This document shows, piece after piece, positions 40,405 to 53,300 of a stretch of 64,000 nt of DNA. The position numbers and the translations under genes are program-made. Every line of letters begins with the position of its first letter. Within the stretch, counting starts at the first letter, position 1. This DNA is from Sphaerosporella brunnea (lineage: Eukaryota > Ascomycota > Pezizomycetes > Pezizales > Pyronemataceae): assembly GCA_008704415.1 (NCBI GenBank), contig VXIS01000179.1, positions 31,566-95,565 of the forward strand, written 5' to 3'. The notes under the pieces were generated by a model, which did not search any database, had not been told where the DNA came from, and saw nothing but the letters and a program-made list of their open reading frames with translations.

Positions 40405-43400
40405 ATGGCTCCCTCCGGCGACGAAGATGGCGTGCCCTGCAAGACGCCTTCCCCGCGCTCCTCGGCCTCCCAGGCTCCCCCGAACCCGCGCCACAACGCA
40501 GATGAACCTCCCCCACGCGTAAACCTGTACACGGCGATGCCTTCCCACGGGCCCTCCCATCCCTTCCGCGGGCTATCCCGCCTGATCTCCGGCAAAGCCC
40601 CCGACCACAAGCGCGGACGCTCTGAGTCCGCAAAATTCGACATCGGCCCTGCCCAGGGCGTCTATGACACCCCTAACGTGCGTGAGCGAGTGAGACGGTG
40701 GCAGCAGGCGGGAGGCGGTGTAGTGCTGCCGGGCGATGTTGTGGATGTCCCGCCAATCTCCCCGGCGACTCCTACGCCGGGCACGAGACGCGGTGGCCAT
40801 GGACATGGACTTATGCCTGGGATCGAGATGACCGTGAATGGGATGGCGTCGGCAATAGGAAGCAGCGCGTTGCGCTCGGAGCCGTTGGTGCCGCCGCGGA
40901 TGCCAGTGCTTCGTGATGAGTGGGATAGTGCTTCGGATACGGAAAGGGAGGCGCAGCGACAACGTACAAGGAGCAAGGAGAGAGAGAGGAAGATGCGACG
41001 AGGAAGACGGGATAGCGAGACTGTGGGTACCCCGGAGCGCGGGAGTGGGAGGGATAGCGGCGGCACACCGCAGAGAGCCCAAGCGAACAGTCCCGCTACC
41101 AGGAGCTATTTTGATGAGGATGGGATTCGAGTCGGCGTGCCATTGAAGCCAAAGCGCCGTACATCGGAAAGCAAACGGAGGAGGAGCTCACGGAGACTCG
41201 CCGATGAAACTGATGACGGAGGAGTGGCGCTCTCGCCAGAGAAGAGTTCCATGCGGGAGAACAAGAAGCCTGAGCTAAAGCCGAGCGCCTTTCCGGACAG
41301 GCCGACGTCACGATCAACGGCTCCTGAAATCAGAACTCCCGTGTCTGACTACCCCGAAAATGACGACGGCATCAGGGTTCGGTCGGTGAGGCCAAAGAAG
41401 TCTAGGACGAAATCTGAGCCAGCTGTCGGTTGGGAAGTTGAGGTCGAAATTGCGGAGCCGGCGCCCGCACCGCCAGAGTCCAGCAGTCGCGTCAGAGTGA
41501 GTGCCTGGGACCAGTACAACGACGGAATCCGGATCTATGCTAGTTCACCAGTGAAATCCACGGATCGCAAGAAATCAGTACGCCACAGTGCGAGGAGTGT
41601 CAGGAGTCGCACGGAACTGTTTGAGGCGGATGCGGAGAAGAAGGAAAAGGCTGTTCAGAAGACCTCTACTCGGCTCATGATACCAGATCGCGATGACCAC
41701 GCTCACGATGGAGGGGATGAGTCTGAGGTCAGACCAGCCAGTGAGACGAGAGCAAAAGCAATCGAAGGACCCGAGGCGGCAGAAGAGACCGAGTCAGCCA
41801 AGAAAAAGTGGTGGGAGGACCCCGACGACGGCATCAGGGTACGGCCTCAAAAATCGAAACGCAAAAAGAGTCGCTCGAAGTTGGAGGACGAGACAGTCGA
41901 GGACTCTGCCGGTTCAGCAACGATCCTTCAATCTAGCACCTCATTGACGAAGCCACCGCCCATGTTTACTGAATCTGCCCCGTCAACATCAACGGGAACT
42001 CGTATGCATCGCGAACCCCCCGTGACAGCCCACGATAGGGTAGAGGCGCCCGAAGACAATGTAGAACCAGTATCCCGCTCCATCAGCCGCAAGAAGTCCA
42101 AGAGGATCGGCAGGGAACCTTCCCAGAGGAAATCGGAGGTGCCAAGGAGAGAAAAGAGTCCGGTTGTCGAAGCATCCCCTAGAAGGCCAAGGACAAGATA
42201 CAGTCCATCACGAGACCGTGAAGAACGCCGCGCGGAGCGCAGGGAATTACGGAGACAGCTTCGAGAAGACAGTGAGAAATTGCAGACGCTAGCAACCAGG
42301 GCTCGTTCCGAATCTCCAGCACCTTCAGTCGAACAATTTGTGAAGCCTGCTATTGAGTCGAAGCCAGGACCAGTCAAAGCGGAGCCTATACCCAAGGAGA
42401 AGGCACCTGCAAGAGAAAGCAGTCCACTTGTCAAAGAAATTCCACTGGTCAGGCAGAAAACTGTCAGGGAAAAGGAAATTCCCCTGGTTCGGGAGAAGTC
42501 GGTCGTCAAAGAGAAGCCGACAAACAAGGAATCGATGGTTCGAGACTTTCTGTCCTCATCAGCGAAGCAGGTTGTCACGGAGAAGCGGCGTTCGAAGGAG
42601 ATCTACAGGGAAACTTACCAGGAAGCGCCAGAGCCGCCGATTAGAGAACGTAGGAAGTCCACCTATGACACTCCCTCATCTCCGGCCCTGGATGACCTCC
42701 GGGCCAGGAGGGTGCGGGCACGGCGGCGCTCACAATCCGTGGCCCCTTCGGGCCGTGATGCCTTGCCACCCCCTAAAGAAGACACTCCACGCAATACCGG
42801 GCCAAGTCCTACCCCCTCCGAAGGATTGGCCCGCAAGCGCAGTCGCTCGCAACCAGCACCTCCACGTTTACTGCAGTCTGAACGATCCGAAAAATCCGAA
42901 AAATCCGAAAAATCCGAAAGTTCACATCTGAGGCTGAGCCCCTACCCGGACTTGTCCAGCACTTCCTCAAAGAAAAAGGAAAATTCACGGGTTCCGAAGT
43001 TGTCTTCCACAGCAAGTTCCTTCTTCAAGGCCTTTAAAGAAGAGTTCACTGGCAAGTCGGTGCGCTCCATGGTGGTGGACGGGGGGTTGCTTGTAGACGG
43101 TGGATACACTGAGAGCGAATCGAGCACAAGCGAATCATCTTCCGAGTCCGAGACGGGATCCTCAGAATCAGAGTCTGAAGAAGAAGGGAAGAAAGCTCAC
43201 ACAGTCAAGCAGAAGAAGAAAGTTCGCATCGAAGAGAGAAGTCGGGAAAGCGACGATCCCACCAGTGAATCATCAGAAACTCACTCGGAAAGTGATTCTG
43301 ACTCTGGCTCGGAAGGCTCGGATGCAGATGCCCACGCAAAGACGGAGACTGTTGCCAAAGCAGAAACCGTAACCAAGGCAGAAACCGTAACCAAGGCAGA

Positions 43401-46400
43401 AACGGTGGTCAAAGAAGCTGGGGCCGTGATTGAGGCCGAGCCCGTTGTCAAAGTGGATGCCATCGTCGGGCGGGATGCTGTAAAGCCAGATACGAAGCCC
43501 ATTGTTCCAGACGTTTTTGATTTCCTCGACCCTGATGATGACGACGACGACTCTCCCTGGAAAGCTGCAGTCACTTCACCTCCAGCCAAAAGCCCCATGG
43601 AGAGCGTCGTTAGCAATGAGATCGACGAGAGTGGTGAGGAGCCGGCGAAAACGGAGCAGATGCCACAATATCCATCCGAGGAGCTGGCGGTAGTGCACGC
43701 GAAGGACCCAATAGAGTCAGCGCTCGAGGAACTTACATTGTCTACGACTAAAGAGCCCGAAAAGCCTTCTTCTCCCTCATCTACCCAGGAAGCCGAGGAA
43801 ACAGTACCGGTCGAGGAAATCTTGGATAAAAAGTCTGATGTCAAAGAGCTCAAGGTTGAGGCCAAGGAGAGCGAGCTCAAAGAGACTGAGACCAAGACGG
43901 TCGAAATCAAGAAGGCCGAGGTCAATGATACCGGTGTCAAGAGGTCTTCAACCGAGGAAACTGCGCATTCACCAGCGGAATCTCCTGACCTCTCGGCTAA
44001 GGAGCCCTTACTGCGGCGGAATCCTTCAACCAAAGAACCACGCACTCCTTCAACCAACGGAGCTCCTTTGCCTCCTCAGAAAGATCCTGTAGTGTTTTTC
44101 GCCACCAAAAACGCAATAATGGACAAACAGAAGGCGATGGGCTGTGTGGAAGAGCCGCCCAAGAGATCGGTGCGGGATCTCGTCAGGCAGTTGGAGAGCA
44201 AGCCAGACAAAACCGTCAAACAGCCACCTCCAGATCCGCTTAGAGAGCTACTGAAAGAGTCGGCAAGGGAAGCCGCCATTGTGGCGCCCACGCTTTCTGT
44301 GGAGCCCCTCGACTCTGCAAACAAAGAGTATCCAACATCAGAGCCTGCCATGAAAGAGTCTCCAGCACCGGAACCTCTCAAGATGGAGTCTGCGCCCGAA
44401 GAACTGGCGAAGAAAGACGATGAGGTGTCAGAGGCCTCCCAGGAATCGATTGACGCAGTTGAGCCGAAGGAACCGCTGTCGGAGAAGCCACAGGAATTAA
44501 CCAAGGAGGTGGAGTACTCGGACTCAGAGACTGAGACCGAGACAGAATCTGAGACAGAATCGGATTCTGACATGGAGCCGGTGGAAGTTGCGCCCCTCAA
44601 TGTGACTCCAAAGCCATCGTCCATCCCCTCATCGCCTGTCGTGGAGGATGGGAAAGTGTCTTTCCCGTCAACCGCCGCTGAACTCGAGCCTGCAAAGGAG
44701 GCACCAAGGCCGCTCCACATCAGGACTACGTCTGAGCCTGCGGACGTCCCTTCGACATCTTCTCCAGCATCGCCACTTCCAAAGCGAAGTTTGCGCAGCA
44801 CACCTGCCCCTCCCCGTCCTAAGAGCATATATAGTGCGCTTAGTGATGGCTCTCTTACACCACTCGGCTCTGTCTATGGGGACAGTGTAGATGGCGATAA
44901 TCTAACCCGGAGCCCCTCTGAAGCTTCCAAGGCATCCACTGTCAAGCCACTGCGGTTCACAAAAGTGAGCAACGTCCAAATGATAGACATACCTAAGAGG
45001 CCTTCAAACTCTAAGTCCAAGGCTAAGCAAGAGGAGGCGAAGGATGGGTTCAACCTCGAAACGGCGGACAGGGCCCCTAGCTTGAGGCGAAAATATACCA
45101 AGACTGCGGATCTTATTTCGATTCTTTCGGCACCGAAGTCTAGCAAGAGTATGCGCTCAGCAGCTCGCAGTCGCCAGAGCAAGGGGCGCAAACATGTGGA
45201 AACCATGACGATCGAAGTTCTGCTGAAGGAGTTCGCAATTGAGGAAGTAAAGTACATGCGCGAACTTCGTACTTTGGTCGAAGACGTCGTTCCTATCTTG
45301 TTCCAGACAGTACTTGGTCGAGCAGACGACGATCTTCGCCGGACTTCTTCTATCAGTAGTATTGGTACCTCTGGGTCCGGAAGTAGTCGCGGTAGCTCGA
45401 GGACTGGATTCTCGTCGAACCCCACCAGACCTATTGTGGACATGGGAATTTCTCTTGAACGCCTGAGAACCCTTCACGAGAGGATCCCAGTTGACAGCGC
45501 GGAGAATGTCCTCAAATGGGCCAGCGATGCGCACAGGGTTTATGAAGAATATCTCTCAGTCTGGCGGATGGGATTCCAGGATGTGGTGGTGACGATGACG
45601 CCCGATGATGACGAGGATTACGATGGGAGATCCGGAAACGGCGCCCCAATGCGTGGTAAGGGAGGTAAATTCGAAGGAGATCCCGCAACGTGGGCGCTGC
45701 CGCCGCCGCCTCACATGGTGGAGGAGCCGAAGGACGAGCGTGTTGACGTGGCGTTCTTGCTCAAGCGTCCATTGGTCCGGCTGAAGCTGTTGGCAAAGCT
45801 GTTTAAAGTGAGTGTTCTATTTGTTTGTGGTCTATATGATCTCCAAGCATCTGTCCGCCTGGACAACCAAGTATGCTGGTTCGCAGGATGGATAACTGCG
45901 CCGGCGAACCAACCCTTCGTTCTTTTATCGTTTCGTTTGCTACGCCGTTCAACCAAGGAAATGTTGCGTGTTTGCTGACCGTTTTAGCGCATTGACTACA
46001 TACAATCTTTTCCTTTGGCGGCTTCCCTTTCCAACCCCTTCCACGATCTTGTCGCCATGGCACGGAGGAAAATCTCGGAGGAAAAGGCACGCATTGAAGA
46101 TGAAGCTGCAGCCGCTCTCGACCCTTCCAAAGCTCGCGATATTCACACAATGCTCTTGCGTAAGGATGTATGCTTGGATCAAAACCGCCGCGTGAAAGCT
46201 CGTGATGCTTTCGCTATGCGATTGTTCCACAGCTCCGATGAGGTGATCGAGCGTAACATCGAACTTATCCTTCGGGACCCGGCGCCACGGGCTCGATATT
46301 CAGAAGCAGAAGTCCTCTTCGTCGAACTTGGAGAAAATACCGCCAGATGGCTGTTGTTTCCTCCCGTTCCTGTCTCATGTGTCTCAGCCAGAACTGGTGA

Positions 46401-48895
46401 TGCGGCGGGGGAAATCGTGGTGATGGTGCGAGGTGTGGACGCAGAAGCGCAGGCGTGGAGAGAGATCATGGCGTTGGCTTCTTCGACCGCCGCCGGTTTC
46501 GAATGGGTACAGATGCTTGGCTTGATACCTATTCCTCCGGAGGGACCTTTCACGGATGAAGCTTTGGAGCCGGCTGTTCTGGAAACGGTGATAGAAGAGT
46601 CTGTTGTGTCCCGCAACTATCCACCCGTAACCTTGCCCACTCGGAAACGGAAATCGAGGTACTCACCAAGGGAGCCCGCCCTAGGGCGTAAGGCCAATGC
46701 TCCCGGGACTCAGAGCGAGGTTCCAGTGGAGAGTGTCCCAGAGGCGGAGGAGGTTGTCGAACCCCAACAGCCAAGGATTGTTTTCCCGCCAGCTTGGCTG
46801 CCACCAGAGTTCTCTGTGGCTCTTATGGATCCTCCATTGTCTCTCAGATTGGTGGGTGGCGAATTTGTGCTCCCACAGATCAAGCTCAGGACGGAACCTC
46901 CAGAGAGCTCATCGCTGAGCTCTGGGATGCGAACCCCCTCGTTGCATACGCTTTCCGACTCCGGACGCGCCACATCACCATCTCCAAGTGTCAAGTCGGC
47001 ATCCAGTATTCAGCGCTCACGTAATGCTAGTAAGCGTCATTCGCGCAAGAAATCTACTTGCGAGGCGAAGGATAGTGGAGAGGAATACTCCGAGAAGCTC
47101 CTGTCAAGGACTCGCTCAATCCACCTGGATGAGGAAGAGAAGCCTGCCGCTCGGCGGAGTGCTGGCAGTCTCATGGACAATATACCCGATCTCTCACCCT
47201 CTGGTGCGCAGAAGGGTTCGGAACTGGATAGTGATGCCCCGCCTCCAGTGCCGCCTCATCGTACTCCGACCAACGCCAGCCGTAGCAGCTCCAAACCAGC
47301 GCCCATCATCAAACCGGGCCGCGGCTTTGGTGGACGGCGTCGTACTTCAAGTCCGTTGAAGCACGAATATGACCCATCATCGCCGTCCAATTCCGAGACC
47401 GAACACAGGGAACAGCACTCGAGCGATGAGGACTACACGTCATCCTCGCCTTCTGAAGACGAATCGGATGACGCCGTCTCACTTTGTTCGGAAGAGGAGG
47501 ATGGCGAGTATCCTCCGCCAATGCTGACTATCCCGAGGCGTGCATCAAGGCTGTCGTTGGCAAGGCAGCCTTCCCCATCTACACCGGTTTCGTCCCTCAC
47601 CCGGCATCACTCTCCTAATCCGGGACCAAGCTCTGCGGCCATCGAGCATGTCAACGCAGATACGCAGCGCCGCTCGGGAACTCCTCCGCAGCCACAGCAG
47701 CCACCGCCACCGGTTCCACAGATTGGCGCTAAATTCAAGGTGTTCATCTTCGCATGGGCTACGAACCAATGGGACAAGATGTCTCCGGGAGAGTGCATGA
47801 TCATTGTGACCCCTGGTCATATTGAAGCATTCACTCTCCCTTCATCAGCGCCCAGCTCGCCGACCAGTAAGACATCGCCTCCCAACTCCAATAGCTCAAC
47901 TCCAAATCAGTCACTTTTCGATTTCGATCTGTCCGCGGTTTTACAAGTGCGCAGGGGGACGGCCGTGGATATTTCGATCCGCACGCCCCAGTCATGTAAG
48001 CTGGCCGGTGCAAGCATCATGCTTCGTTCCCGATCGCCAAACGAGTGCGAGATGCTCTTCAACACCATCAACAGCCACCGCATCTTGCCCCCAGGCCTCC
48101 AGCTCCCGCCCTCCACTACCGCTAGCACCCTAACCCTGCCTTCGGAAATGGGCACCAGTGACGCATCCACTACCGTCGTCGGCAGCATCAAGCGTGGTTT
48201 CGGCTCCTGGGCCCGCTCCAAGACCTACCGTGCCGGCGGCGCCAGCGTCTCCACCCCGAGCCTTGTCTCCACTCCTTCGGAGGCCTCGGTCAACAGTCTC
48301 TCCTCCGCCTTTTCCCGTTTCCGTGCCGGAAAAATATTCAGGGGCTCCCCGATGGGTTCCCTCGCTTCGTCTTCATCCTCCATGGGCGACAGTTCCCGCG
48401 GCGGCACGCCAATCGGTCTTCCGAACGTCCCCGGCGTCGACAACAATGTTGTTACCATGTCACCAATGAAGATCCGGCTGTACCGTCGCGACCACCCAAG
48501 CAAGTGGCGCGACCTAGGAAACGCAAGGTTGAACGTGTTCAAGCCCATGGAAGGTGCTCGCCCCGGCAAGGGGCCTAGCGAGGATGACAAGCGGATCGTC
48601 ATCACCAATAAGAAGGGCGATACGGTGTTGCTCGATGTAGTCCTGGGAGAATCGGCGTTTGAGCGCGTGGCCAGAACAGGTATTGCTGTTAGTGTTCTCA
48701 CCGGTGAAGGCGAGGAGGATGGTACCGGAAAACCCAGCCAGTCCGGAGGAATAGGTGCAAAGAGTACTGTTTACATGATGCAGGTTTGTTGCCCCTCCTC
48801 CAAGAAAACGTGTGGCGCTAATCGAGTGGTTATAGATGAAGGGAGAGGCAGAGGCGGCGTTTAGTTTCTCGATTTTGGGGAAGTTGCGGTATTAG
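40405..48895 (+). CDS. Large RhoGEF (DH domain) with PH-like C-terminus
   Basis: Three exons (40405-45807, 45988-48783, 48836-48895) join in frame into 2752 residues. It should load GTP onto a Rho-type GTPase at the cortex. Residues 1-1590 are disordered, S/K/E/P-rich, with four DGIRV/DGIRI motifs (about residues 236-480) and repeats such as TKAETVTKAETV and SEKSEKSEKS. The DH domain starts near residue 1600 (IEVLLKEFAIEEVKYMRELR) and continues after the first intron (LLKRPLVRLKLLAKLFK, then RIDYIQSFPLAA). A serine-rich insertion splits it near 1645. A PH-like region lies at about 2380-2500 (KFKVFIFAWATNQWDKMSPG) and a second small domain at about 2628-2752 (MKIRLYRRDHPSKWRDLGNA). I chose the ATG at 40405. 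The last exon adds only MKGEAEAAFSFSILGKLRY. The 3' end is duplicated downstream. Confidence 0.88.
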
Positions 48896-50117
48896 GATAA
48901 TTTTCTATCACCGTGAGGCGGGGCGTTTTTTCTTCTTTTTTTTGTTTCCTTTTGAGGGATTCCATGATTCTGCGTATACCCCTTTTTCTTTTCAGACGGG
49001 TTTTTATATTACATCGACATTTTTTTATTTTTTTTTTGTACCCGTTTTTTGAGCTTTTACGATTCTGTTGTGGCTGCGTACATCTTACAAAGGAGTTTTG
49101 TGAGCGAGTGTGAGCGCTTTGATTTGTGCTTTTGTGCTTTTTTAGTTTTGCTTTTGGGATGCGTTGACGATGATATGCCTTATGATTAATGTTTGTTTGA
49201 TCGCCGAAGTGGATTGTACACCGTAGTTGATGTCTAGAGCTACATAGCTTGATGGTGATGGTAATGATAATTGCTGCGGAGAGATGAACTGGACGCTGCG
49301 ATGTGAAGCATGAAAGTGAGCCAGATACAGCCAAAAGCAAATGTAGTCGCAATCCCCCCATAACGGATGAGCATAACCTTTTTTCTACCTTCCATTCCTT
49401 GGGAAAGATACCACCACAAGCAGCTGTTTCTTTTCATGTAGATGTGCAAGTGAAAATAAGGCTTGGTTGAGAAGGTTAGATTGGGATTTTATTCCCATCA
49501 ACCATGCAGTTTTTTTTTTGTTTTTTTTATAAATGTTGGTAGTGTTTCGGAACAAGAACGCGCTGAACCTTTTGTGTGACTTGGCTGCGGGTGCCGCGAC
49601 CGAGTGAGAACCATGACCGCCCCACCAGTAGTGTGTGGTTTTCGACATCTGGGAACTCATGACGGGTTATTTTTTTTTCGGCCCCCGAGATGTGTTTAGC
49701 AGGGAAGGGGGTGTTTTAGAAACTCGAATACAAAAAGCCCATCGGAATCCCAGGCACATACACTGGTTCTAGTAGTAGCAGCATGGCATGGCCCCGACGT
49801 CACGGCCACGAACCAATCCCCGTCGGTGCCCGTTGCACGAACTCTTTGCCACTCCCCACCAGTGCGGTGGAGGGCCGCCCTCCGCTTGCACCATCACAAC
49901 AAATACACGAGAGAAAGCGCATTGCCAATCCTTTGAAGCGCAGGGCAGGGAATTGCGAAGCGGAGAGGCACAACGCGAGAGGAAAGGCTCCAAGCATTGG
50001 CTTTTGAAGGCAATGCAAGGAAGTGCGAAAGGGGAAATGGTTTTGAAAAGGTTATCACGGCGGAGAGCTGCCACATTGATTGGGTTTACTGAGTCACAAC
50101 TACGGAGTTGGAGAAGA
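48896..50117. other. RhoGEF 3' UTR and spacer, first copy
   Basis: T-rich 3' region with several poly-T blocks, then about 500 bases of spacer. A SINE-tail motif (CCGAGTGAGAACCATGACCGC) lies at 49600-49620. A frame with LIGFTESQLRSWR near 50080 looks like an old HTH fragment that the duplication cut. No intact gene. Confidence 0.5.
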
Positions 50118-50830
50118 CAGCATCAAGCGTGGTTTCGGCTCCTGGGCCCGCTCCAAGACCTACCGTGCCGGCGGCGCCAGCGTCTCCACCCCGAGCCTTG
50201 TCTCCACTCCTTCGGAGGCCTCGGTCAACAGTCTCTCCTCCGCCTTTTCCCGTTTCCGTGCCGGAAAAATATTCAGGGGCTCCCCGATGGGTTCCCTCGC
50301 TTCGTCTTCATCCTCCATGGGCGACAGTTCCCGCGGCGGCACGCCAATCGGTCTTCCGAACGTCCCCGGCGTCGACAACAATGTTGTTACCATGTCACCA
50401 ATGAAGATCCGGCTGTACCGTCGCGACCACCCAAGCAAGTGGCGCGACCTAGGAAACGCAAGGTTGAACGTGTTCAAGCCCATGGAAGGTGCTCGCCCCG
50501 GCAAGGGGCCTAGCGAGGATGACAAGCGGATCGTCATCACCAATAAGAAGGGCGATACGGTGTTGCTCGATGTAGTCCTGGGAGAATCGGCGTTTGAGCG
50601 CGTGGCCAGAACAGGTATTGCTGTTAGTGTTCTCACCGGTGAAGGCGAGGAGGATGGTACCGGAAAACCCAGCCAGTCCGGAGGAATAGGTGCAAAGAGT
50701 ACTGTTTACATGATGCAGGTTTGTTGCCCCTCCTCCAAGAAAACGTGTGGCGCTAATCGAGTGGTTATAGATGAAGGGAGAGGCAGAGGCGGCGTTTAGT
50801 TTCTCGATTTTGGGGAAGTTGCGGTATTAG
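50118..50830 (+). pseudogene. Duplicated RhoGEF C-terminal fragment
   Basis: The second copy of the RhoGEF 3' end: coding 50118-50718, intron 50719-50770, final exon 50771-50830. It repeats the small C-terminal domain and the stop unchanged. The frame is open for about 13 codons upstream of the junction, but I find no in-frame ATG before residue 40 or so of the fragment and no promoter features. It would make a protein only by read-through or from an internal ATG. It is best treated as a truncated gene copy. Confidence 0.85.
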
Positions 50831-52049
50831 GATAATTTTCTATCACCGTGAGGCGGGGCGTTTTTTCTTCTTTTTTTTGTTTCCTTTTGAGGGATTCCAT
50901 GATTCTGCGTATACCCCTTTTTCTTTTCAGACGGGTTTTTATATTACATCGACATTTTTTTATTTTTTTTTTGTACCCGTTTTTTGAGCTTTTACGATTC
51001 TGTTGTGGCTGCGTACATCTTACAAAGGAGTTTTGTGAGCGAGTGTGAGCGCTTTGATTTGTGCTTTTGTGCTTTTTTAGTTTTGCTTTTGGGATGCGTT
51101 GACGATGATATGCCTTATGATTAATGTTTGTTTGATCGCCGAAGTGGATTGTACACCGTAGTTGATGTCTAGAGCTACATAGCTTGATGGTGATGGTAAT
51201 GATAATTGCTGCGGAGAGATGAACTGGACGCTGCGATGTGAAGCATGAAAGTGAGCCAGATACAGCCAAAAGCAAATGTAGTCGCAATCCCCCCATAACG
51301 GATGAGCATAACCTTTTTTCTACCTTCCATTCCTTGGGAAAGATACCACCACAAGCAGCTGTTTCTTTTCATGTAGATGTGCAAGTGAAAATAAGGCTTG
51401 GTTGAGAAGGTTAGATTGGGATTTTATTCCCATCAACCATGCAGTTTTTTTTTTGTTTTTTTTATAAATGTTGGTAGTGTTTCGGAACAAGAACGCGCTG
51501 AACCTTTTGTGTGACTTGGCTGCGGGTGCCGCGACCGAGTGAGAACCATGACCGCCCCACCAGTAGTGTGTGGTTTTCGACATCTGGGAACTCATGACGG
51601 GTTATTTTTTTTTTCGGCCCCCGAGATGTGTTTAGCAGGGAAGGGGGTGTTTTAGAAACTCGAATACAAAAAGCCCATCGGAATCCCAGGCACATACACT
51701 GGTTCTAGTAGTAGCAGCATGGCATGGCCCCGACGTCACGGCCACGAACCAATCCCCGTCGGTGCCCGTTGCACGAACTCTTTGCCACTCCCCACCAGTG
51801 CGGTGGAGGGCCGCCCTCCGCTTGCACCATCACAACAAATACACGAGAGAAAGCGCATTGCCAATCCTTTGAAGCGCAGGGCAGGGAATTGCGAAGCGGA
51901 GAGGCACAACGCGAGAGGAAAGGCTCCAAGCATTGGCTTTTGAAGGCAATGCAAGGAAGTGCGAAAGGGGAAATGGTTTTGAAAAGGTTATCACGGCGGA
52001 GAGCTGCCACATTGATTGGGTTTACTGAGTCACAACTACGGAGTTGGAG
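50831..52049. other. RhoGEF 3' UTR and spacer, second copy
   Basis: Same content as 48896-50113, including T-rich blocks, the SINE-tail motif near 51536-51556 and the HTH-like fragment near 52000-52050, which here reads on into its original flank. Confidence 0.6.
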
Positions 52050-52272
52050 GAAGAAAGAAGAGTGGAGTGGCCTAGAATGGAGGTGCGTCTGGCTGAGGAA
52101 TGGATAGCACGCTGTGAGAAAGGGACTTGAGACCCCAAGAAAGTGGGTTGAGAAGCATGCAAAGACGATTTCTGAGGAGGAATATGCGGAGGAAGTGAAG
52201 GTAGTGGACGGTGGAAAGACTTTCGGCTGCGAGTATGACTCCTGGTATCGACTCGCTGATAAACGCTGCTAA
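52050..52272 (+). pseudogene. Decayed coding fragment, possibly transposase
   Basis: Continuing from the spacer frame with LRSWRKKEEWSG, another frame from about 52135 reads KWVEKHAKTISEEEYAEEVK and GCEYDSWYRLADKRC before a TAA at 52270-52272. Stops separate the pieces. It sits upstream of a pogo-type relic and may be part of the same dead element, but the family is not certain. Confidence 0.35.
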
Positions 52273-52899
52273 CAAATTATTGATTCTCTGATGGTTGGTT
52301 TAAAGGATTCAAACAGCGTCACTTGCTTGCGTGGCGAGCATGATGAGGAAGTTGTGATCATTGAATTTCTGACAGTGGCATCGCCGCAGCTGTTTCTGGC
52401 GTCGCCGCGCCTGTTGTTGCCTACCCCACCGTAATCACATAAAACAATTGCGCGCTACTTCAAAACGCGCGGTATATAAGGAATTCTACGCTCATCCTCA
52501 GGGCAGAGGGTTGTTTCTGCATAGGAAAATGAGTGTTTTGTGTTACCTGCAAGGCGCCCCGCTTTTATGCCCCTCCTACTGCTCCCGCTTCCTCCGTGCC
52601 TCAAACGGTATCAGCGATGGGTCGAGTAAAGGCACAGAGTTTGATTTCCGACAACAAGGAGGCGAGCCGAACGAGCCGCTGAGAGTACCACTCGCTCTCC
52701 AATATGGAGTTTCTCCATGCCATAGACCCCGACCAAGAAAAGGCACTGGGTGAAGTGGGTGGGCGCAGATGGAAGCAAAAAGACAAGGGAGATCCCAAGT
52801 TGGCCGAGCTAGGCCGTACCTGGCTGCGGGGATTTTTTCAACCGCCATTTAGAGATTTGCGGTGAAGTATGCGGTCACACGGGACATCACTAGTCAACC

Positions 52900-53300
52900 G
52901 GCGCTACTTGGAATATATATAGCATGGATAGGAAGAGCTTCATATGCTGGGCATGGGAAATATAGGGCAAAGGGGATTACGCACTGTATGACGAAGCCGC
53001 CAAAGGAAACGTGGGACGTGCTAGTATCGCGTGAATGGATCGCCCTGCGCCACTGACAACACGGTACTTCCTGCCATGATGATATCTCAAAGAAGGGCAA
53101 GTTATCTACCGACGCTGGTACAATGCCAACGTCAAAATGGACCCTCAAACGGGGGGGGGGTTTCGCGCAGCGACAAAGGGTTTACAATGGATGAGCTTGC
53201 GCTGGACTGGCTGCGGAAATACTTTGACTCCTGCTGGACAGCCTGGACTTTGTACGTTACGCGCGCTACAACGACGTCATTCTAATTTTTTACCCTGGCC
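52900..53300 (+). mobile_element. Pogo/Fot1-type (DDE_1) transposase relic
   Basis: Shifted frames carry VLVSREWIALR, NTVLPAMMIS, then QVIYRRWYNANVKM and SDKGFTMDELALDWLRKYFD. These match in order the DDE_1 catalytic region of fungal pogo/Fot1 transposases (REW-V, P-x-M-I-F-K-G, R-W-Y, S-x-x-G-W-T-x-x-E-L-x-x-x-W-L). Frame changes near 53055 and a G-run at 53150-53159 break it. No terminal repeats were found. Confidence 0.6.

Larger units (their letters stand above)
48183..52049 (+). repeat. Near-perfect 1.93-kb tandem duplication
   Basis: Bases 48183-50113 recur as 50118-52049, an offset of 1935 bases that becomes 1936 after a T-run (9 T at about 49671, 10 T in the second copy). I saw no other difference in the parts compared. 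The unit covers the last 220 codons of the RhoGEF gene, its final intron and stop, 3' UTR and about 1.2 kb of downstream DNA. The junction at 50114-50117 is four bases (AAGA). Both copies continue into unrelated flanks. Confidence 0.95.

Noticed and set aside
43281..44828. Serine-rich minus-strand frames of 250-258 codons
   Set aside because: They are antisense to the E/K/P-rich RhoGEF exon, which naturally gives S/L/F-rich open antisense frames.
49769..52010. Pairs of identical small frames (such as 49769-50074 and 51705-52010)
   Set aside because: They repeat only because of the tandem duplication. The encoded sequences look like noncoding spacer.
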